From positions 1,240,001 to 1,304,000 of the forward strand of contig OY969782.1 of assembly GCA_963703045.1 (NCBI GenBank): a stretch of DNA of 64,000 nt, read 5' to 3'. This document shows, one piece after another, positions 7,857 through 16,934 of the stretch. Every line of letters starts with the position of its first letter. Position 1 is the stretch's first letter. A program made the position numbers and the translations under genes. The notes under the pieces were generated by a model, which saw only the letters and a program-made list of their open reading frames with translations, was not told the DNA's origin and made no database searches. The stretch comes from Miltoncostaea sp963703045 (GTDB lineage Bacteria > Actinomycetota > Thermoleophilia > Miltoncostaeales > Miltoncostaeaceae).

Positions 7857-9899
7857 TCAGGCGAGGCGGCGCATGCCGATCTGCCCGACGTGCATGGCGC
7901 TGCCCACCGCGGTGTCGGCCATCTCGACGCGGACGTCGATCGGGCCGGTGCCGCGCGCGGTGATCGTCGTGGACACCATCTGCCACGCCCCGGTGAGCGT
8001 CACGACCGTGCCGCCCACGTCCTGGCGACCCGACTCGCGGGCGTACACGCGCACCCGTGCGCCCACCGAGGCGGGGTCGGCGGCCCGCACCCACGCGACC
8101 GCCTCGTACCGGCCGCCGGCCGCCGCCGCCGCGACGCTCGGACGGACGTCGTCGATGGTGGAGACGCTGCCCGAGGTCCGCGTCAGCCGCGCGACCGTGC
8201 TGCCGTCGGCGGCCGTGACGGTCGTGATCGCGCCCTGCCAGGCGCCCCAGTTCGCGAGCCCGTCCGCGAAGACCGGGTTCGGCGTGGTGGTGCCCTGCGG
8301 CAGGGGCAGCCCGAGGCCCGGGATGCCGCTCGTGGACGGCGGCGGCGCCGGGGCGGGGGCCGGGGCGGGGGGCGGCTCCGTGGCCGGCACCGATGCCGCG
8401 ACCGGCACCGGGAGCGGAGCCGGGTCGCGGGGCGCCGGCACGTCCGGAGCCGGCGCGGTGGTCGAGATCATCCCGACGTGCATCGCGTCGCCGGCGCCGG
8501 TTCCCGTCAGCTCGACGCGCACGTCGATGGCGCCCGTCCCGCGCGCCGTGATCGCGGTGGCCGCCCTCTGCCAGGCGGCGGTCAGCACGACCCGTGTGCC
8601 CGCGACGTCCTGCCGGCCGGCCTCACGCGCGTAGACGCGGGCCGACTTGCCGATCGACTGCGGGGTGGCGGCGCGCACGTAGGCGGCCCCCTCGTAGCGG
8701 CGGCCGACGACGGCCCGCGCCACGCTGGGGGAGACGTCGTCGATGGTGAAGACGCTGCCCGACGAGCGCGTGACGAGCGCCACCCGGCTGCCGTCGGACG
8801 CCGTCTCGGTGCGCAGCGAGGCCTGCCAGGCACCCCAGTTCACGAGCCCGTTCGAGAAGGTCGGGTTGGGGGTCGTGTTGCCCGCGACGACGGGGAGGCC
8901 GAGCGCGGGGATCGCGCCCGTCGGCGGCGCGGGGGCGGGGGACGGCGGCGGCGGCGCGGGCGCGGGGGCCGGCGCGGGAGCGGGGGTCGCCGGCGGCGGC
9001 GCGGGCGCGGGGGCCGGCGCGGGAGCGGGGGCCGGAGCGGGCGAGGACGGCGGTGGGGCGGGCGCGGGAGCCGGGGCGGGAGTCGGCGCGGGGGCGGGCG
9101 CCGGGTCCGGGAGGGTCCCCTCGCCGTCGCTCATGCGGAAGCCGTCGTGGAAGATGACGCCCGGCGCCGCGAGGCCGCTCTGACGGTAGAGACCCTGCTT
9201 GAAGTAGGCGCCGTAGCCCGGGTAGAGGGTGCGCACCATGCGGCGCTGGGTGCCGTTGTCGAAGGTCTGGCGCACGCCGTCGATCCAGAGCTCGACGAAG
9301 CCGACCGAGTCGGAGCCCGACCACTTGACGTGCAGGCGGATGTCGTTCCAGGTGCCGCGGCGCATCGGGCCGCTCCAGATGTTGCGGGCCTCGATCATCG
9401 AGCCGGGCGCGGAGTGGCGGTTGGCGGTGAGGACGAAGTTGTTGCCCACCGCGTAGAACGCCAGCGGCGGGGGCCCGTCGGCGTTGGCGTGCCACTGCGA
9501 GACGACCTGCCAGCTGGTGTAGCTGGGGAAGCTCGGGTCGAACTTCGTGCTCCACGAGTACCAGCGGTCCTTGCCCTCCGACTCGCCGGTCGAGGCCTGC
9601 ACCTCGGCGCGGTCGCCGTAGCCGATCGGGTTGTCGCCGGCGCGCACCTCGAAGCGGGCCGCATGGCTGCCCTCGCGGACGTCGCCGCTCTGCACCGCGA
9701 GGCTGTACGGCTGCGTCTTCTGGTAGCCGCTCCACTGCCCGAGGCCGCCGGTGTTGAAGTCGCCGGTGCGCAGGACGGTGCCGGGCAGCGCCAGCCCGTC
9801 GGCCGAGGCGGCCGTGGCGCTCGAGAGCGCCATCGGGGTCGCGAGGAGCGCGAGGGATGCGAGGGCCGCGAGGCGGGCACGCCGCGAGAGGTGGGGCAC
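7857..9899 (-). CDS. Secreted polysaccharide lyase with two CBM-like modules
   Basis: 680-residue exported enzyme. It has a signal peptide (residues 1-33, ending SSATAASADG), then a heparin-lyase-I/PL20-like jelly-roll catalytic domain (about 38-258) with GYGDRAEVQASTGES, RWYSWSTKFDPSFP, WQVVSQWHANADGPPPLAFY, FVELWIDGV and YFKQGLYRQSG. A Pro/Ala repeat linker and two copies of a CBM4/9-like module follow (NPTFSNGLVNWGAWQ... and NPVFADGLANWGAWQ..., each with SGSVxTIDDV). GTG 9899 is chosen for GAAAGG upstream and the signal peptide directly after. Lyases of this fold cleave uronic-acid polymers by beta-elimination. It diverges from the GDP-mannose dehydrogenase gene. Exact substrate cannot be read from sequence. 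Confidence 0.85.
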   Translation of the reverse strand: MPHLSRRARLAALASLALLATPMALSSATAASADGLALPGTVLRTGDFNTGGLGQWSGYQKTQPYSLAVQSGDVREGSHAARFEVRAGDNPIGYGDRAEVQASTGESEGKDRWYSWSTKFDPSFPSYTSWQVVSQWHANADGPPPLAFYAVGNNFVLTANRHSAPGSMIEARNIWSGPMRRGTWNDIRLHVKWSGSDSVGFVELWIDGVRQTFDNGTQRRMVRTLYPGYGAYFKQGLYRQSGLAAPGVIFHDGFRMSDGEGTLPDPAPAPAPTPAPAPAPAPPPSSPAPAPAPAPAPAPAPPPATPAPAPAPAPAPPPPSPAPAPPTGAIPALGLPVVAGNTTPNPTFSNGLVNWGAWQASLRTETASDGSRVALVTRSSGSVFTIDDVSPSVARAVVGRRYEGAAYVRAATPQSIGKSARVYAREAGRQDVAGTRVVLTAAWQRAATAITARGTGAIDVRVELTGTGAGDAMHVGMISTTAPAPDVPAPRDPAPLPVPVAASVPATEPPPAPAPAPAPPPSTSGIPGLGLPLPQGTTTPNPVFADGLANWGAWQGAITTVTAADGSTVARLTRTSGSVSTIDDVRPSVAAAAAGGRYEAVAWVRAADPASVGARVRVYARESGRQDVGGTVVTLTGAWQMVSTTITARGTGPIDVRVEMADTAVGSAMHVGQIGMRRLA

Positions 9900-10117
9900 G
9901 TGGGACCTTTCTCGCCCAGGGGCCGGCGCCAGGCGAGGCGGGCCTGGTGCGGTGAGCCGGGGCACGTCTTGTCTCGGGGGCACGACGGCCGCCGTCCGGG
10001 CGGGTCCGTCTCGAGGACGCCGGAGCGTCAGCCTCTGTATCGGGAGGCCCGGCCCGGTGCTTGAGGCCGATCCGGAGGCGGCGGGCACGCCCCTCAATCA
10101 CGGCGCGGGGCTGCCGA

Positions 10118-10132
10118 TAACATGCTCCGATG
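10118..10132 (+). promoter_or_regulatory. -10 box of a leaderless transcript
   Basis: TAACAT (TANNNT) lies 6 nt before the ATG of the dehydrogenase gene, and no ribosome site is present. The 230-bp divergent space from 9900 holds nothing else I can identify. Confidence 0.5.
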
Positions 10133-11455
10133 TCTCAACGGATCGCAGTCTTCGGAATGGGCTACGTCGGATGCGTCTCCGCGGCGTGCCTCGCCAGCCG
10201 CGGGAACCAGGTCGTCGGCGTCGACGTCAGCGCCGACAAGGTCGCCATGGTGCGCGAGGGGCGCACGCCGGTGGTCGAGGAGCGCATCGGCGAGCTGATC
10301 GCCGAGCAGGTCGCCGAGGGACGGCTGACGGCCACGAGCGACTCGGCCGAGGCCGTCGCCCGCACCGACATCGCCCTCGTGTGCGTCGGCACCCCCTCGA
10401 CGCCGGCCGGCGATCTCACCACCACGTATCTCGAGCAGGTGGCCGAGGAGATCGGCGCCGCGCTCGCGACCCGCGAGGGCGACCGCTACACCGTCGTCAT
10501 CCGCTCGACCATGCTGCCGACCACCTGCGAGCAGGTCGTGCAGCCGCGCATCGAGGCGGCGTCGGGCATGCGCGCGGGCGAGGGGTTCGGCCTGGCCGTC
10601 AACCCCGAGTTCCTGCGCGAGGGCAGCTCGGTCCGCGACTTCTTCGACCCGCCCAAGACGGTCATCGGCCAGGTCGACGACGCCAGCGGCGACGCCGTCG
10701 CGTCCCTGTACGACGGCCTCCCCGGCCCGCTCTACCGGGTGCCGCTGCGGGTCGCCGAGATGACCAAGTACGTGGACAACGGCTTCCACGCCCTCAAGGT
10801 CGGCTTCGCGAACGAGATCGGGGCGGTCTGCAAGGCCCTCGGCCTCGACAGCCACGTCGTGATGGACATCTTCACGTCCGACACGAAGCTCAACATCTCG
10901 CCCGCCTACCTTAAGCCGGGCTTCGCCTTCGGCGGGTCGTGCCTGCCGAAGGACCTGCGCGCGATCACGCACCGGGCCCGCCGGGCCGACACGCCGGTGC
11001 CGATCCTCGAGTCGATCCTGCCCTCCAACGAGCAGCAGATCGACCGCGTCTTCCAGGCGATCGAGGCCACCGGCGCGCGCCGCGTCGGCCTCATCGGCCT
11101 CTCCTTCAAGGCCGGCACCGACGACCTGCGCGAGAGCCCCATGGTGGCGCTCGCCGAGCGGCTGCTCGGACGCGGTTTCGAGCTGATGATCTACGACCGC
11201 AACGTCGCGGTGTCGCGCCTGCTGGGCGCCAACCGGGCCTACGTCGACAGCCGCATCCCGCACCTGTCGAAGCTGATGGCCGGATCGGCCGACGCCGTCG
11301 TGAACCACGCGGAGGTGTGCGTGGTCGGCGCCGCCGACCCCGACGCCCTCGCGGCGCTCGAGCGCGTCGAGGGCCGCATCATCGTCGATCTGGTCCGCTA
11401 CCCCGGATCCGAGCGCCTCGAGGGAGAACCGGGCTACATCGGTGTCGGCTGGTAG
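10130..11455 (+). CDS. GDP-mannose 6-dehydrogenase-like (AlgD/UDPGDH family)
   Basis: 441-residue NAD-dependent nucleotide-sugar dehydrogenase oxidising a hexose C6 alcohol to the uronic acid. Rossmann motif GMGYVG at residues 9-14; central dimer domain with MTKYVDNGFHALKVGFANEI; catalytic Cys271 in PGFAFGGSCLPKD; C-terminal domain with SFKAGTDDLRESP. Length and the DTKLNISPAYLKPGFAFGGS stretch are closer to AlgD (GDP-mannose) than to UDP-glucose dehydrogenase, so GDP-mannuronate is the likely product. A UDP-sugar remains possible. The stop overlaps the next gene by 14 bp. Confidence 0.85.
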   Translation: MSQRIAVFGMGYVGCVSAACLASRGNQVVGVDVSADKVAMVREGRTPVVEERIGELIAEQVAEGRLTATSDSAEAVARTDIALVCVGTPSTPAGDLTTTYLEQVAEEIGAALATREGDRYTVVIRSTMLPTTCEQVVQPRIEAASGMRAGEGFGLAVNPEFLREGSSVRDFFDPPKTVIGQVDDASGDAVASLYDGLPGPLYRVPLRVAEMTKYVDNGFHALKVGFANEIGAVCKALGLDSHVVMDIFTSDTKLNISPAYLKPGFAFGGSCLPKDLRAITHRARRADTPVPILESILPSNEQQIDRVFQAIEATGARRVGLIGLSFKAGTDDLRESPMVALAERLLGRGFELMIYDRNVAVSRLLGANRAYVDSRIPHLSKLMAGSADAVVNHAEVCVVGAADPDALAALERVEGRIIVDLVRYPGSERLEGEPGYIGVGW

Positions 11456-12716
11456 ACCGGACGCGGGCCCCCGCGTCCTCGTGCTGGTCGAGAACCTCTC
11501 GGTGCCGTTCGACCGGCGCGTCTGGCAGGAGTGCCGGGCGCTCACCGACGCGGGCCACCGGGTCGAGGTCATCTGCCCGGCGGGGACGAAGCGCGACACC
11601 GAGCCGTTCGCCGAGATCGACGGGGTGCGCATCCACCGCTACCCGCTCGAGGCCGCGACCGGCGGGCCCGCCGGGTACGTGCGCGAGTACGGCGCCGCCC
11701 TCTGGCACACCCTGCGGATCGCACGGCGGCTGTCGCGCGAGGAGCCCTTCGCCGTCGTCCACGCGTGCAATCCGCCCGACCTGCTGTTCCTGATCGCGCT
11801 GGCCCTACGACCGAGCGGCGCCCGGTTCCTGTTCGACCACCACGACCTCGTGCCCGAGCTCTTCGAGTCGCGCTTCGCCGGCGGGCCGCGGCTGCTGCAC
11901 CGCGTGTCGCGGGCGCTCGAGAAGGCCACCTTCGCGAGCTGCGACGCGGTCATCAGCACCAACGAGAGCTACCGCCGGGCCGCGATCGAGCGCGGGGGAC
12001 TCCCACCCGACCGCGTGCGCGTCGTGCGCAGCGCCCCCGACCTCTCGCGCTTCGTGCCGGTGACGCCCGACCCGGCGCTCAAGCGCGGCCGGCCCCACCT
12101 GGTCTGCTACCTCGGCGTCATGGGGCCGCAGGACGGCGTCGACTACGCCCTGCGCGCGCTCGCGCACCTGCGCTCCGACCTCGGCCGCGACGACGTCAGC
12201 GCGACCTTCATCGGCGGCGGCGACGCCTTCGACGAGTCGGTCGCGCTCGCCCGCACGTTGGGCCTCGACGACATGGTCGAGTTCACCGGCCGGGTTCCCG
12301 ACGAGACTGTCCAGGCGCTGCTCTCGACGGCCGACGTCTGCCTGTCGCCCGATCCGCTCAACCCGCTCAACGACGTCTCGTCGATGAACAAGGTCGTCGA
12401 GTACATGGCGATGAGCCGCCCGCTCGTGTCGTTCGAGCTGCACGAGGCGCGCGTCACCGCGCAGGAGGCGGCGGTCTACGCCCCCGCCAACGACGAGGCC
12501 GCCTTCGCCCGGCTGGTCGCCGAGCTGCTCGACGACCCCGGGCGCCGCGAGCGCATGGGCGCGCTCGGACGGCGACGGGTCGAGGAGTCGCTGTCGTGGG
12601 AGGTCTCCCGGGGCAACCTGCTCGAGGCCTACGCCGACCTGCTCTCCCGCCCGCCGCGGCGCGCCTCCGGGCGTCTGCGGACCCTCGTGCGCCGGGCGGT
12701 CCGCCGCTCCGGCTGA
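11442..12716 (+). CDS. Glycosyltransferase, GT4 family
   Basis: 424-residue cytoplasmic or membrane-associated retaining glycosyltransferase with GT-B fold. The N-terminal acceptor domain has VENLSVPFDRRVWQECRAL, a signature of the WbuB-like GT4 subgroup, then HACNPPDLLF and FDHHDLVPELF. The C-terminal nucleotide-sugar domain has YLGVMGPQDGVDYALRAL and SSMNKVVEYMAMSRPLVSFE. GTG 11442 lies inside the end of the dehydrogenase gene, so the two are co-expressed. Donor unknown; a uronate or its precursor is a reasonable guess from the pairing. Confidence 0.88.
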   Translation: MSAGRPDAGPRVLVLVENLSVPFDRRVWQECRALTDAGHRVEVICPAGTKRDTEPFAEIDGVRIHRYPLEAATGGPAGYVREYGAALWHTLRIARRLSREEPFAVVHACNPPDLLFLIALALRPSGARFLFDHHDLVPELFESRFAGGPRLLHRVSRALEKATFASCDAVISTNESYRRAAIERGGLPPDRVRVVRSAPDLSRFVPVTPDPALKRGRPHLVCYLGVMGPQDGVDYALRALAHLRSDLGRDDVSATFIGGGDAFDESVALARTLGLDDMVEFTGRVPDETVQALLSTADVCLSPDPLNPLNDVSSMNKVVEYMAMSRPLVSFELHEARVTAQEAAVYAPANDEAAFARLVAELLDDPGRRERMGALGRRRVEESLSWEVSRGNLLEAYADLLSRPPRRASGRLRTLVRRAVRRSG

Positions 12717-12722
12717 GGCGGA

Positions 12723-12741
12723 GCCGGGGCTCAGCCCCGGC
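12723..12741. terminator. Bidirectional hairpin between convergent genes
   Basis: GCCGGGGCT C AGCCCCGGC is an almost perfect palindrome lying in the 14-nt gap between convergent genes and overlapping the stop of the methyltransferase gene. Confidence 0.6.
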
Positions 12742-13606
12742 GCTCGCCCAGCACGACGACCTCGGCGATCACGAACGCGCGCGCCAGCGCCCGGCGCGGA
12801 CGCCGCGGCAGGGGTTCGAGCGCCCGCTCGAGCGTCCCCTTGACCGAGGCCGGCACGGTGGCGCGATCGAGCGCGCGGCTGCGCAGGCGCAGGCGGCTCG
12901 GGCTGAGCGGGCTGGTCACGCGGTCGAAACCGACCGACCGCATCATGCGACCGAGCTCCCCGACCGTGTACTCGCGCAGGTGGAAGCCGGTCGCGGTGTC
13001 GGTGAACCCGCGCGAGACGTCCCACGGACCCGTCAGCCGGCTCGGCGTCTCGATGAGGAACCGCCCCCCGGGGCGCAGGATCCGCCAGACCGCGCGCAGG
13101 TGCCGCTCGGCGTCGTCGGGGTGCAGGTGCTCCATCACCTGGCGGCTGACGACCACGTCGGCGGACCGCGGCGGCAGGGGCGGCTCGATCGCGCTCGCGA
13201 CCATGAACCGCGCGTTCGACGGCGCGCCGGCACGGGCGATGGACGCCATCTCGTCGGACGCGTCGATGCCGATCGCCTCGGCCACCGCCGGGGCGAAGCG
13301 CCGCACCAGGCCGCCCCGGCCGCAGCCCACGTCAACCAGCGTGTCGGTCGGGCGGGTCGCGGACCGGTAGAGGCGGAACCAGTAGTCCTCGTACGCGTCC
13401 TCGTCGTCGCTCGGCGGCTCGTTCGCGACGTGCCACGGCACGCGGCGGAAGAGGTCGTTGTAGGCCTCGCGGGTGACGGCGTCGCGATCACCGGGGGAGC
13501 TCGCCAGCAGTCGCTCGCGCAGCTCGCGCTCGATCAGCCAGTGGGCGCGACGCTGGGCCGAGGGCGGCGGCCAGGTCGCGGGATCGTCGGTCCACGGATC
13601 GCTCAC
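12731..13606 (-). CDS. SAM-dependent methyltransferase (class I)
   Basis: 291-residue class I methyltransferase. Motif I is LVDVGCGRGGLVRRF; then GIDASDEMASIA, ADVVVSRQVMEHLHPDD and a post-motif WRILRPGGRFLIETP. The pattern fits small-molecule or sugar methylation (UbiE/Methyltransf_11 type). GTG 13606 opens VSDPWTDDPATWPPP; the longer open frame upstream is not supported by its composition. The C-terminus is Arg-rich with a short hydrophobic end. It may methylate a sugar of the polymer. Confidence 0.8.
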   Translation of the reverse strand: MSDPWTDDPATWPPPSAQRRAHWLIERELRERLLASSPGDRDAVTREAYNDLFRRVPWHVANEPPSDDEDAYEDYWFRLYRSATRPTDTLVDVGCGRGGLVRRFAPAVAEAIGIDASDEMASIARAGAPSNARFMVASAIEPPLPPRSADVVVSRQVMEHLHPDDAERHLRAVWRILRPGGRFLIETPSRLTGPWDVSRGFTDTATGFHLREYTVGELGRMMRSVGFDRVTSPLSPSRLRLRSRALDRATVPASVKGTLERALEPLPRRPRRALARAFVIAEVVVLGERRG

Positions 13607-13671
13607 GGTGGTCGGTACGAAAGCACCGTCGAGGGACGCGCGTCGGGCGCGCGTTCCCCTCGGACCCTCCC

Positions 13672-14466
13672 TCAGCCGCTCCCGGCGGCGGTCAGGACGG
13701 CGGAGATCGCGCGGGCCGCGTCGGCCTCGATGGGCTCGACCCGCGGCTGCGCGGACGCGGGCCACCCGGGGACGCCGCTGAGCCGCTCGCCCAGCCGGCG
13801 GCCGAGCGCGCGGGCCACCTCGGTGACGTCGGTCATCTCCATCGACCGGGCGCCGAGGTCGGCCGCGAGATGACGCCCGCCCGGCAGCTCGCCGAGATCG
13901 CGCACGTCGGCCGACCGGCACAGCTCGGACAGCGCCGCGCGGGCCGCCGCATCGACCTCGTGCGGTCCGACGTCCAGCACGACCGCGTCGATGCCGGGCG
14001 GGTCGTGCCGCAGCCAGGCGGCCGCCAGGACGATCGGATCGGGTGGGGCCGGCTCGTCGCCGAGGTCGCGTCCTCCCCGCACCCGCTCCTCGAGCTCCTC
14101 GATGCGGCGGTCGAACGCCCCCGCGATCTCGCCGTGCAGGGACGGGTGGATCGTGTCGAGGACGACCTCGCGGTTGGTCCTCAGATCGTCGAGCTCGGCC
14201 GCGAGCGACCACGCGACGGCGTGGGCGAGCGCGCCGGAGCTGCGCTCCGCCTGCTCGGCCGACCAGTCACCGACGGCGCCCTCGAGGCGGCGCCGTGCGG
14301 CTCCCTCGGCCGCGACGACCGCGGCGTCGGCGTCGGCCAGGGCGCTGCGCAGCCGCTCCCGGACGACCCGCGCCTCGTCGATCGCCGACGCCGCCTCCTC
14401 GACGACCGTCCTCACCCTCGTGGAGAGAGGCGGGTCGGAGGTGCCGGCGACGACGGACGAACTCAC
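13672..14466 (-). CDS. Protein of unknown function with coiled-coil N-terminus
   Basis: I do not recognise this 264-residue protein. Residues about 18-60 are an Ala/Arg/Glu-rich helix likely to form a coiled coil (TVVEEAASAIDEARVVRERL). Further helices follow, and then an alternating part with DPIVLAAAWLRHDPPGIDAVVLDVGPHEVDAA that looks alpha/beta. The starting codon is GTG 14466. It sits 65 nt upstream of the methyltransferase gene on the same strand, so the two may be co-transcribed. No signal peptide or membrane segment is visible. Confidence 0.6.
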   Translation of the reverse strand: MSSSVVAGTSDPPLSTRVRTVVEEAASAIDEARVVRERLRSALADADAAVVAAEGAARRRLEGAVGDWSAEQAERSSGALAHAVAWSLAAELDDLRTNREVVLDTIHPSLHGEIAGAFDRRIEELEERVRGGRDLGDEPAPPDPIVLAAAWLRHDPPGIDAVVLDVGPHEVDAAARAALSELCRSADVRDLGELPGGRHLAADLGARSMEMTDVTEVARALGRRLGERLSGVPGWPASAQPRVEPIEADAARAISAVLTAAGSG

Positions 14467-14597
14467 CGCAGATTGTCTCCGCGACGGGGCGGCGCCGGAT
14501 CCGCTGGCCGGCGACGCCGAGGGCAGGGCGACAAGGATACCCGCTCAGCACCCGCCGGGGCATCCCCACCCCGTCGCCTCGGGCCGGGGCCCGGGCC

Positions 14598-15950
14598 TCA
14601 GCGCTCGCTGGGCTGCAGCTCGCGCATCGCGTGGTCGGCGCCGGCGGCGAGCCGGGGGAGCATGTCCTCCAGCGCCCGGTCGGCCAGCCCGATCGTCGCC
14701 TGGCCGCTGACGACGGTCGGGAAGATCTGGGCGGTCGATGCGAAGGCGATGCCGGGGAACGCCGGGTCGAAGGTGCCGGGCACGCCGGCGCCGGCGCCGA
14801 TGCCGTGCACCGGCTCGGCCAGGCGCGCCCGCATGACCCGGCTGGCCATGATGTCGGCCTCGGGGTCGAAGTCGGGGAAGATGCGCCGCAGGCCGGCGAC
14901 GAACCGCGTCAGGATCTCGTCGTCGGGCGCGTCCAGGATCGGGTTGTCCGAGTTCACGTACTTCGGCAGGTACACCAGCGCGTGGTCGCGCTCGCCGTCG
15001 GGGTCGATCACACGCGTCGTCTCGACGATGCCGGTCAGGCCGACCTCGGGGTCGGCGATGTTGATCGTGTAGTACGGGCTCATGCTGCGCCGCGTCTTGA
15101 GCAGCACGCAGACGATGCCGAGGTAGCGCTCGGGCGTGCCCCGCAGGGCGTCGCCGCCGGCGTCGCCGAGCAGGCGACGGGCGACCGGGGGCAGGACGGT
15201 CATCGCGACCATCCGATACGGCCGGGCCTCGCCGTCAACCGTCAGGACGGCCGGTGCGCCGGGCGTGATCGAGTCGACCAGCGTGGAGGTCGAGATGGTC
15301 CCGCCCTGCTCGCGGATGCGCTCGGCCAGCCGGTCGCAGAGTGTCTGGTAGCCGCCCGTCAGCGCGCCGCACACCTCCTGCGACCCGTTGCGACGGGCGC
15401 CCGACATGCGGCGGGTGCGCGACCAGAGCCACGTGGCGGAGAGGCCGTCGTGGTCGCCGTCGAACTTCGCGTCGAGGATCGGCTTCCACATGCGCTCGTA
15501 GACGCCGCGCCCGGCGAGGCGCTGCACCCATCCGACGAGGGGTTTGCGGTCGATCTTCTCCCACCCGGAGATGCGCTGGCAGTAGGCGACGAACGCGCCG
15601 AGCCGCAGGCGCTGGGGCAGGGTCAGCAGCGAGAAGCGGAGGAACTCCGAGATCGACGAGACCGACTCCATGCGACCGTCGTGGAAGAAGCCCACGCCCG
15701 TCGGCACGAAGCGCAGGTCGGCGTCGATGCCGACCTCGCGCGCGAGGTCGATCACCCGCTCGTCGGTCGGGAGGATGACGTGGTAGAAGCGGTCAACCCG
15801 CCCGCCGTCGAACTCCATGTCGCCGGCCAGGCCCCCGAGGCCCGCGGAGGCCTCGTACAGGTCGACGCCGATGCCCTGCAGGCCGAGCCGGTAGGCGAGG
15901 GTCAGGCCGGTGAGCCCGCCCCCGACGACCGCGACGCGGTCGGCGCTCAC
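14598..15950 (-). CDS. FAD-dependent amine-oxidase-like oxidoreductase
   Basis: 450-residue flavoprotein of the protoporphyrinogen-oxidase/amine-oxidoreductase type. The N-terminal dinucleotide fold is VAVVGGGLTGLTLAYRLGLQ followed by YEASAGLGGLAG; the C-terminal FAD closure resembles GIAFASTAQIFPTVVSGQA. Members of this group beside a GT2 gene are common in cell-surface polysaccharide loci and are thought to act on lipid or sugar intermediates. GTG 15950 overlaps the stop of the upstream GT2 gene by 4 bp. Confidence 0.8.
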   Translation of the reverse strand: MSADRVAVVGGGLTGLTLAYRLGLQGIGVDLYEASAGLGGLAGDMEFDGGRVDRFYHVILPTDERVIDLAREVGIDADLRFVPTGVGFFHDGRMESVSSISEFLRFSLLTLPQRLRLGAFVAYCQRISGWEKIDRKPLVGWVQRLAGRGVYERMWKPILDAKFDGDHDGLSATWLWSRTRRMSGARRNGSQEVCGALTGGYQTLCDRLAERIREQGGTISTSTLVDSITPGAPAVLTVDGEARPYRMVAMTVLPPVARRLLGDAGGDALRGTPERYLGIVCVLLKTRRSMSPYYTINIADPEVGLTGIVETTRVIDPDGERDHALVYLPKYVNSDNPILDAPDDEILTRFVAGLRRIFPDFDPEADIMASRVMRARLAEPVHGIGAGAGVPGTFDPAFPGIAFASTAQIFPTVVSGQATIGLADRALEDMLPRLAAGADHAMRELQPSER

Positions 15951-16756
15951 CTGCGCAGCAGGCGGCCGGCGAACGCCTTCGAGGCGACGCGCCCCTGGGC
16001 GCGGACGGTGGGCCATACCGGCATCTTGCTCTCATCGACGCGCTTCGCGGCGTCGAGGGTGATCGGGACCTCGGTCACGCTCGTGCCGTCGCGCATCAGC
16101 TTGAGCAGGAGCTCGGTCACCCCGGCGAAGCCGGACTCGGTGATCAGCTCGTCGCCGCGCTTGGCGAGGCTGCGCCGGAGCGCGTCGGCCGAGATCGAGC
16201 GGTACAGGTTGGTGAAGGTGTGCAGCTTCGATCCGGTGGCCACCCGCATCACCAGGCTGGCGGCCTTGCTCGTGAGCTGCCGGAAGCCGGACACGTCCAC
16301 CATCACCCCGTCGGGGTGGTGCATGGAGCCCTGCGCCATGTCGGTCGTGCCGTCGGCGACGATCGAGGCCATGTGGGGGAGGATGCTCAGGTCGCTGGTG
16401 GTGTCGGCCTCGATCGTGACCACCACATCGACGTCGGGGTCCTCGAGCGCGCGGCGGAAGCCGGCCAGGATGGCGGCGCCGAGACCCCGGTTGACCCCCT
16501 GGCGCACGATGTCGAGGTCGAGCGGACCCTCGTACGCCTCGGCGATGCTCGCGGTGGCGTCCACCGAGCCGTCGTCGACCAGGATGACGCGGTAGCGGTG
16601 CTCCCCGCCGGCCGTGGCCTCCTCGAGCTCGCGCCAGAGGTTGAGGAGGTTGGCCTCCTCGTTGTAGGCCGGCACCACGATGGCGACCGACGCCTGTCGC
16701 GGTCCCGCCGACGCGCTGCCGAGGTCGGCCATGGCCCGTGAGGTGTCCGTCGTCAT
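15947..16756 (-). CDS. Glycosyltransferase, GT2 family (DPM1-like)
   Basis: 269-residue GT-A glycosyltransferase resembling dolichol- or polyprenyl-phosphate mannosyltransferases: VAIVVPAYNEEANLLNLWRE, VILVDDGSVDATAS, RGLGAAILAGF and VVVTIEADTTSDLSILPHM. No transmembrane tail is obvious. ATG 16756 was chosen over a possible start at 16801 because it has an AAAGGA-type ribosome site and the fold starts soon after. It may charge a lipid carrier that the GT39-like protein encoded next to it would use. Confidence 0.85.
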   Translation of the reverse strand: MTTDTSRAMADLGSASAGPRQASVAIVVPAYNEEANLLNLWRELEEATAGGEHRYRVILVDDGSVDATASIAEAYEGPLDLDIVRQGVNRGLGAAILAGFRRALEDPDVDVVVTIEADTTSDLSILPHMASIVADGTTDMAQGSMHHPDGVMVDVSGFRQLTSKAASLVMRVATGSKLHTFTNLYRSISADALRRSLAKRGDELITESGFAGVTELLLKLMRDGTSVTEVPITLDAAKRVDESKMPVWPTVRAQGRVASKAFAGRLLRR

Positions 16757-16874
16757 CCGAGGAGTCCTTTCTCCGACTGCTGCCACTTGCTGTATCGCCA
16801 CATCCGGGCGAAACGATTACCGAAGCGAGTGAGTGGACGGTATGGGAGGGGTCGGGCGCTCGCGCCCCTCCCGC

Positions 16875-16912
16875 GTCCAGAGTCTGGACCCGTAAACGGG
16901 TACAACGTCCAG
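16875..16912. promoter_or_regulatory. Adjacent palindromes, possible operator
   Basis: GTCCAG AGT CTGGAC (16875-16889) is directly followed by ACCCGT AA ACGGGT (16888-16901), and a third GTCCAG half-site lies at 16907-16912. They are in the 178-bp space upstream of the GT2 gene, which otherwise shows no feature. Confidence 0.45.
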
Positions 16913-16934
16913 CCGCGACCTATACGCCCGACCG

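Noticed and set aside
8930..9115. GC-rich simple repeat as possible regulatory DNA
   Set aside because: It codes for the Pro/Ala linker of the lyase and is explained by that.
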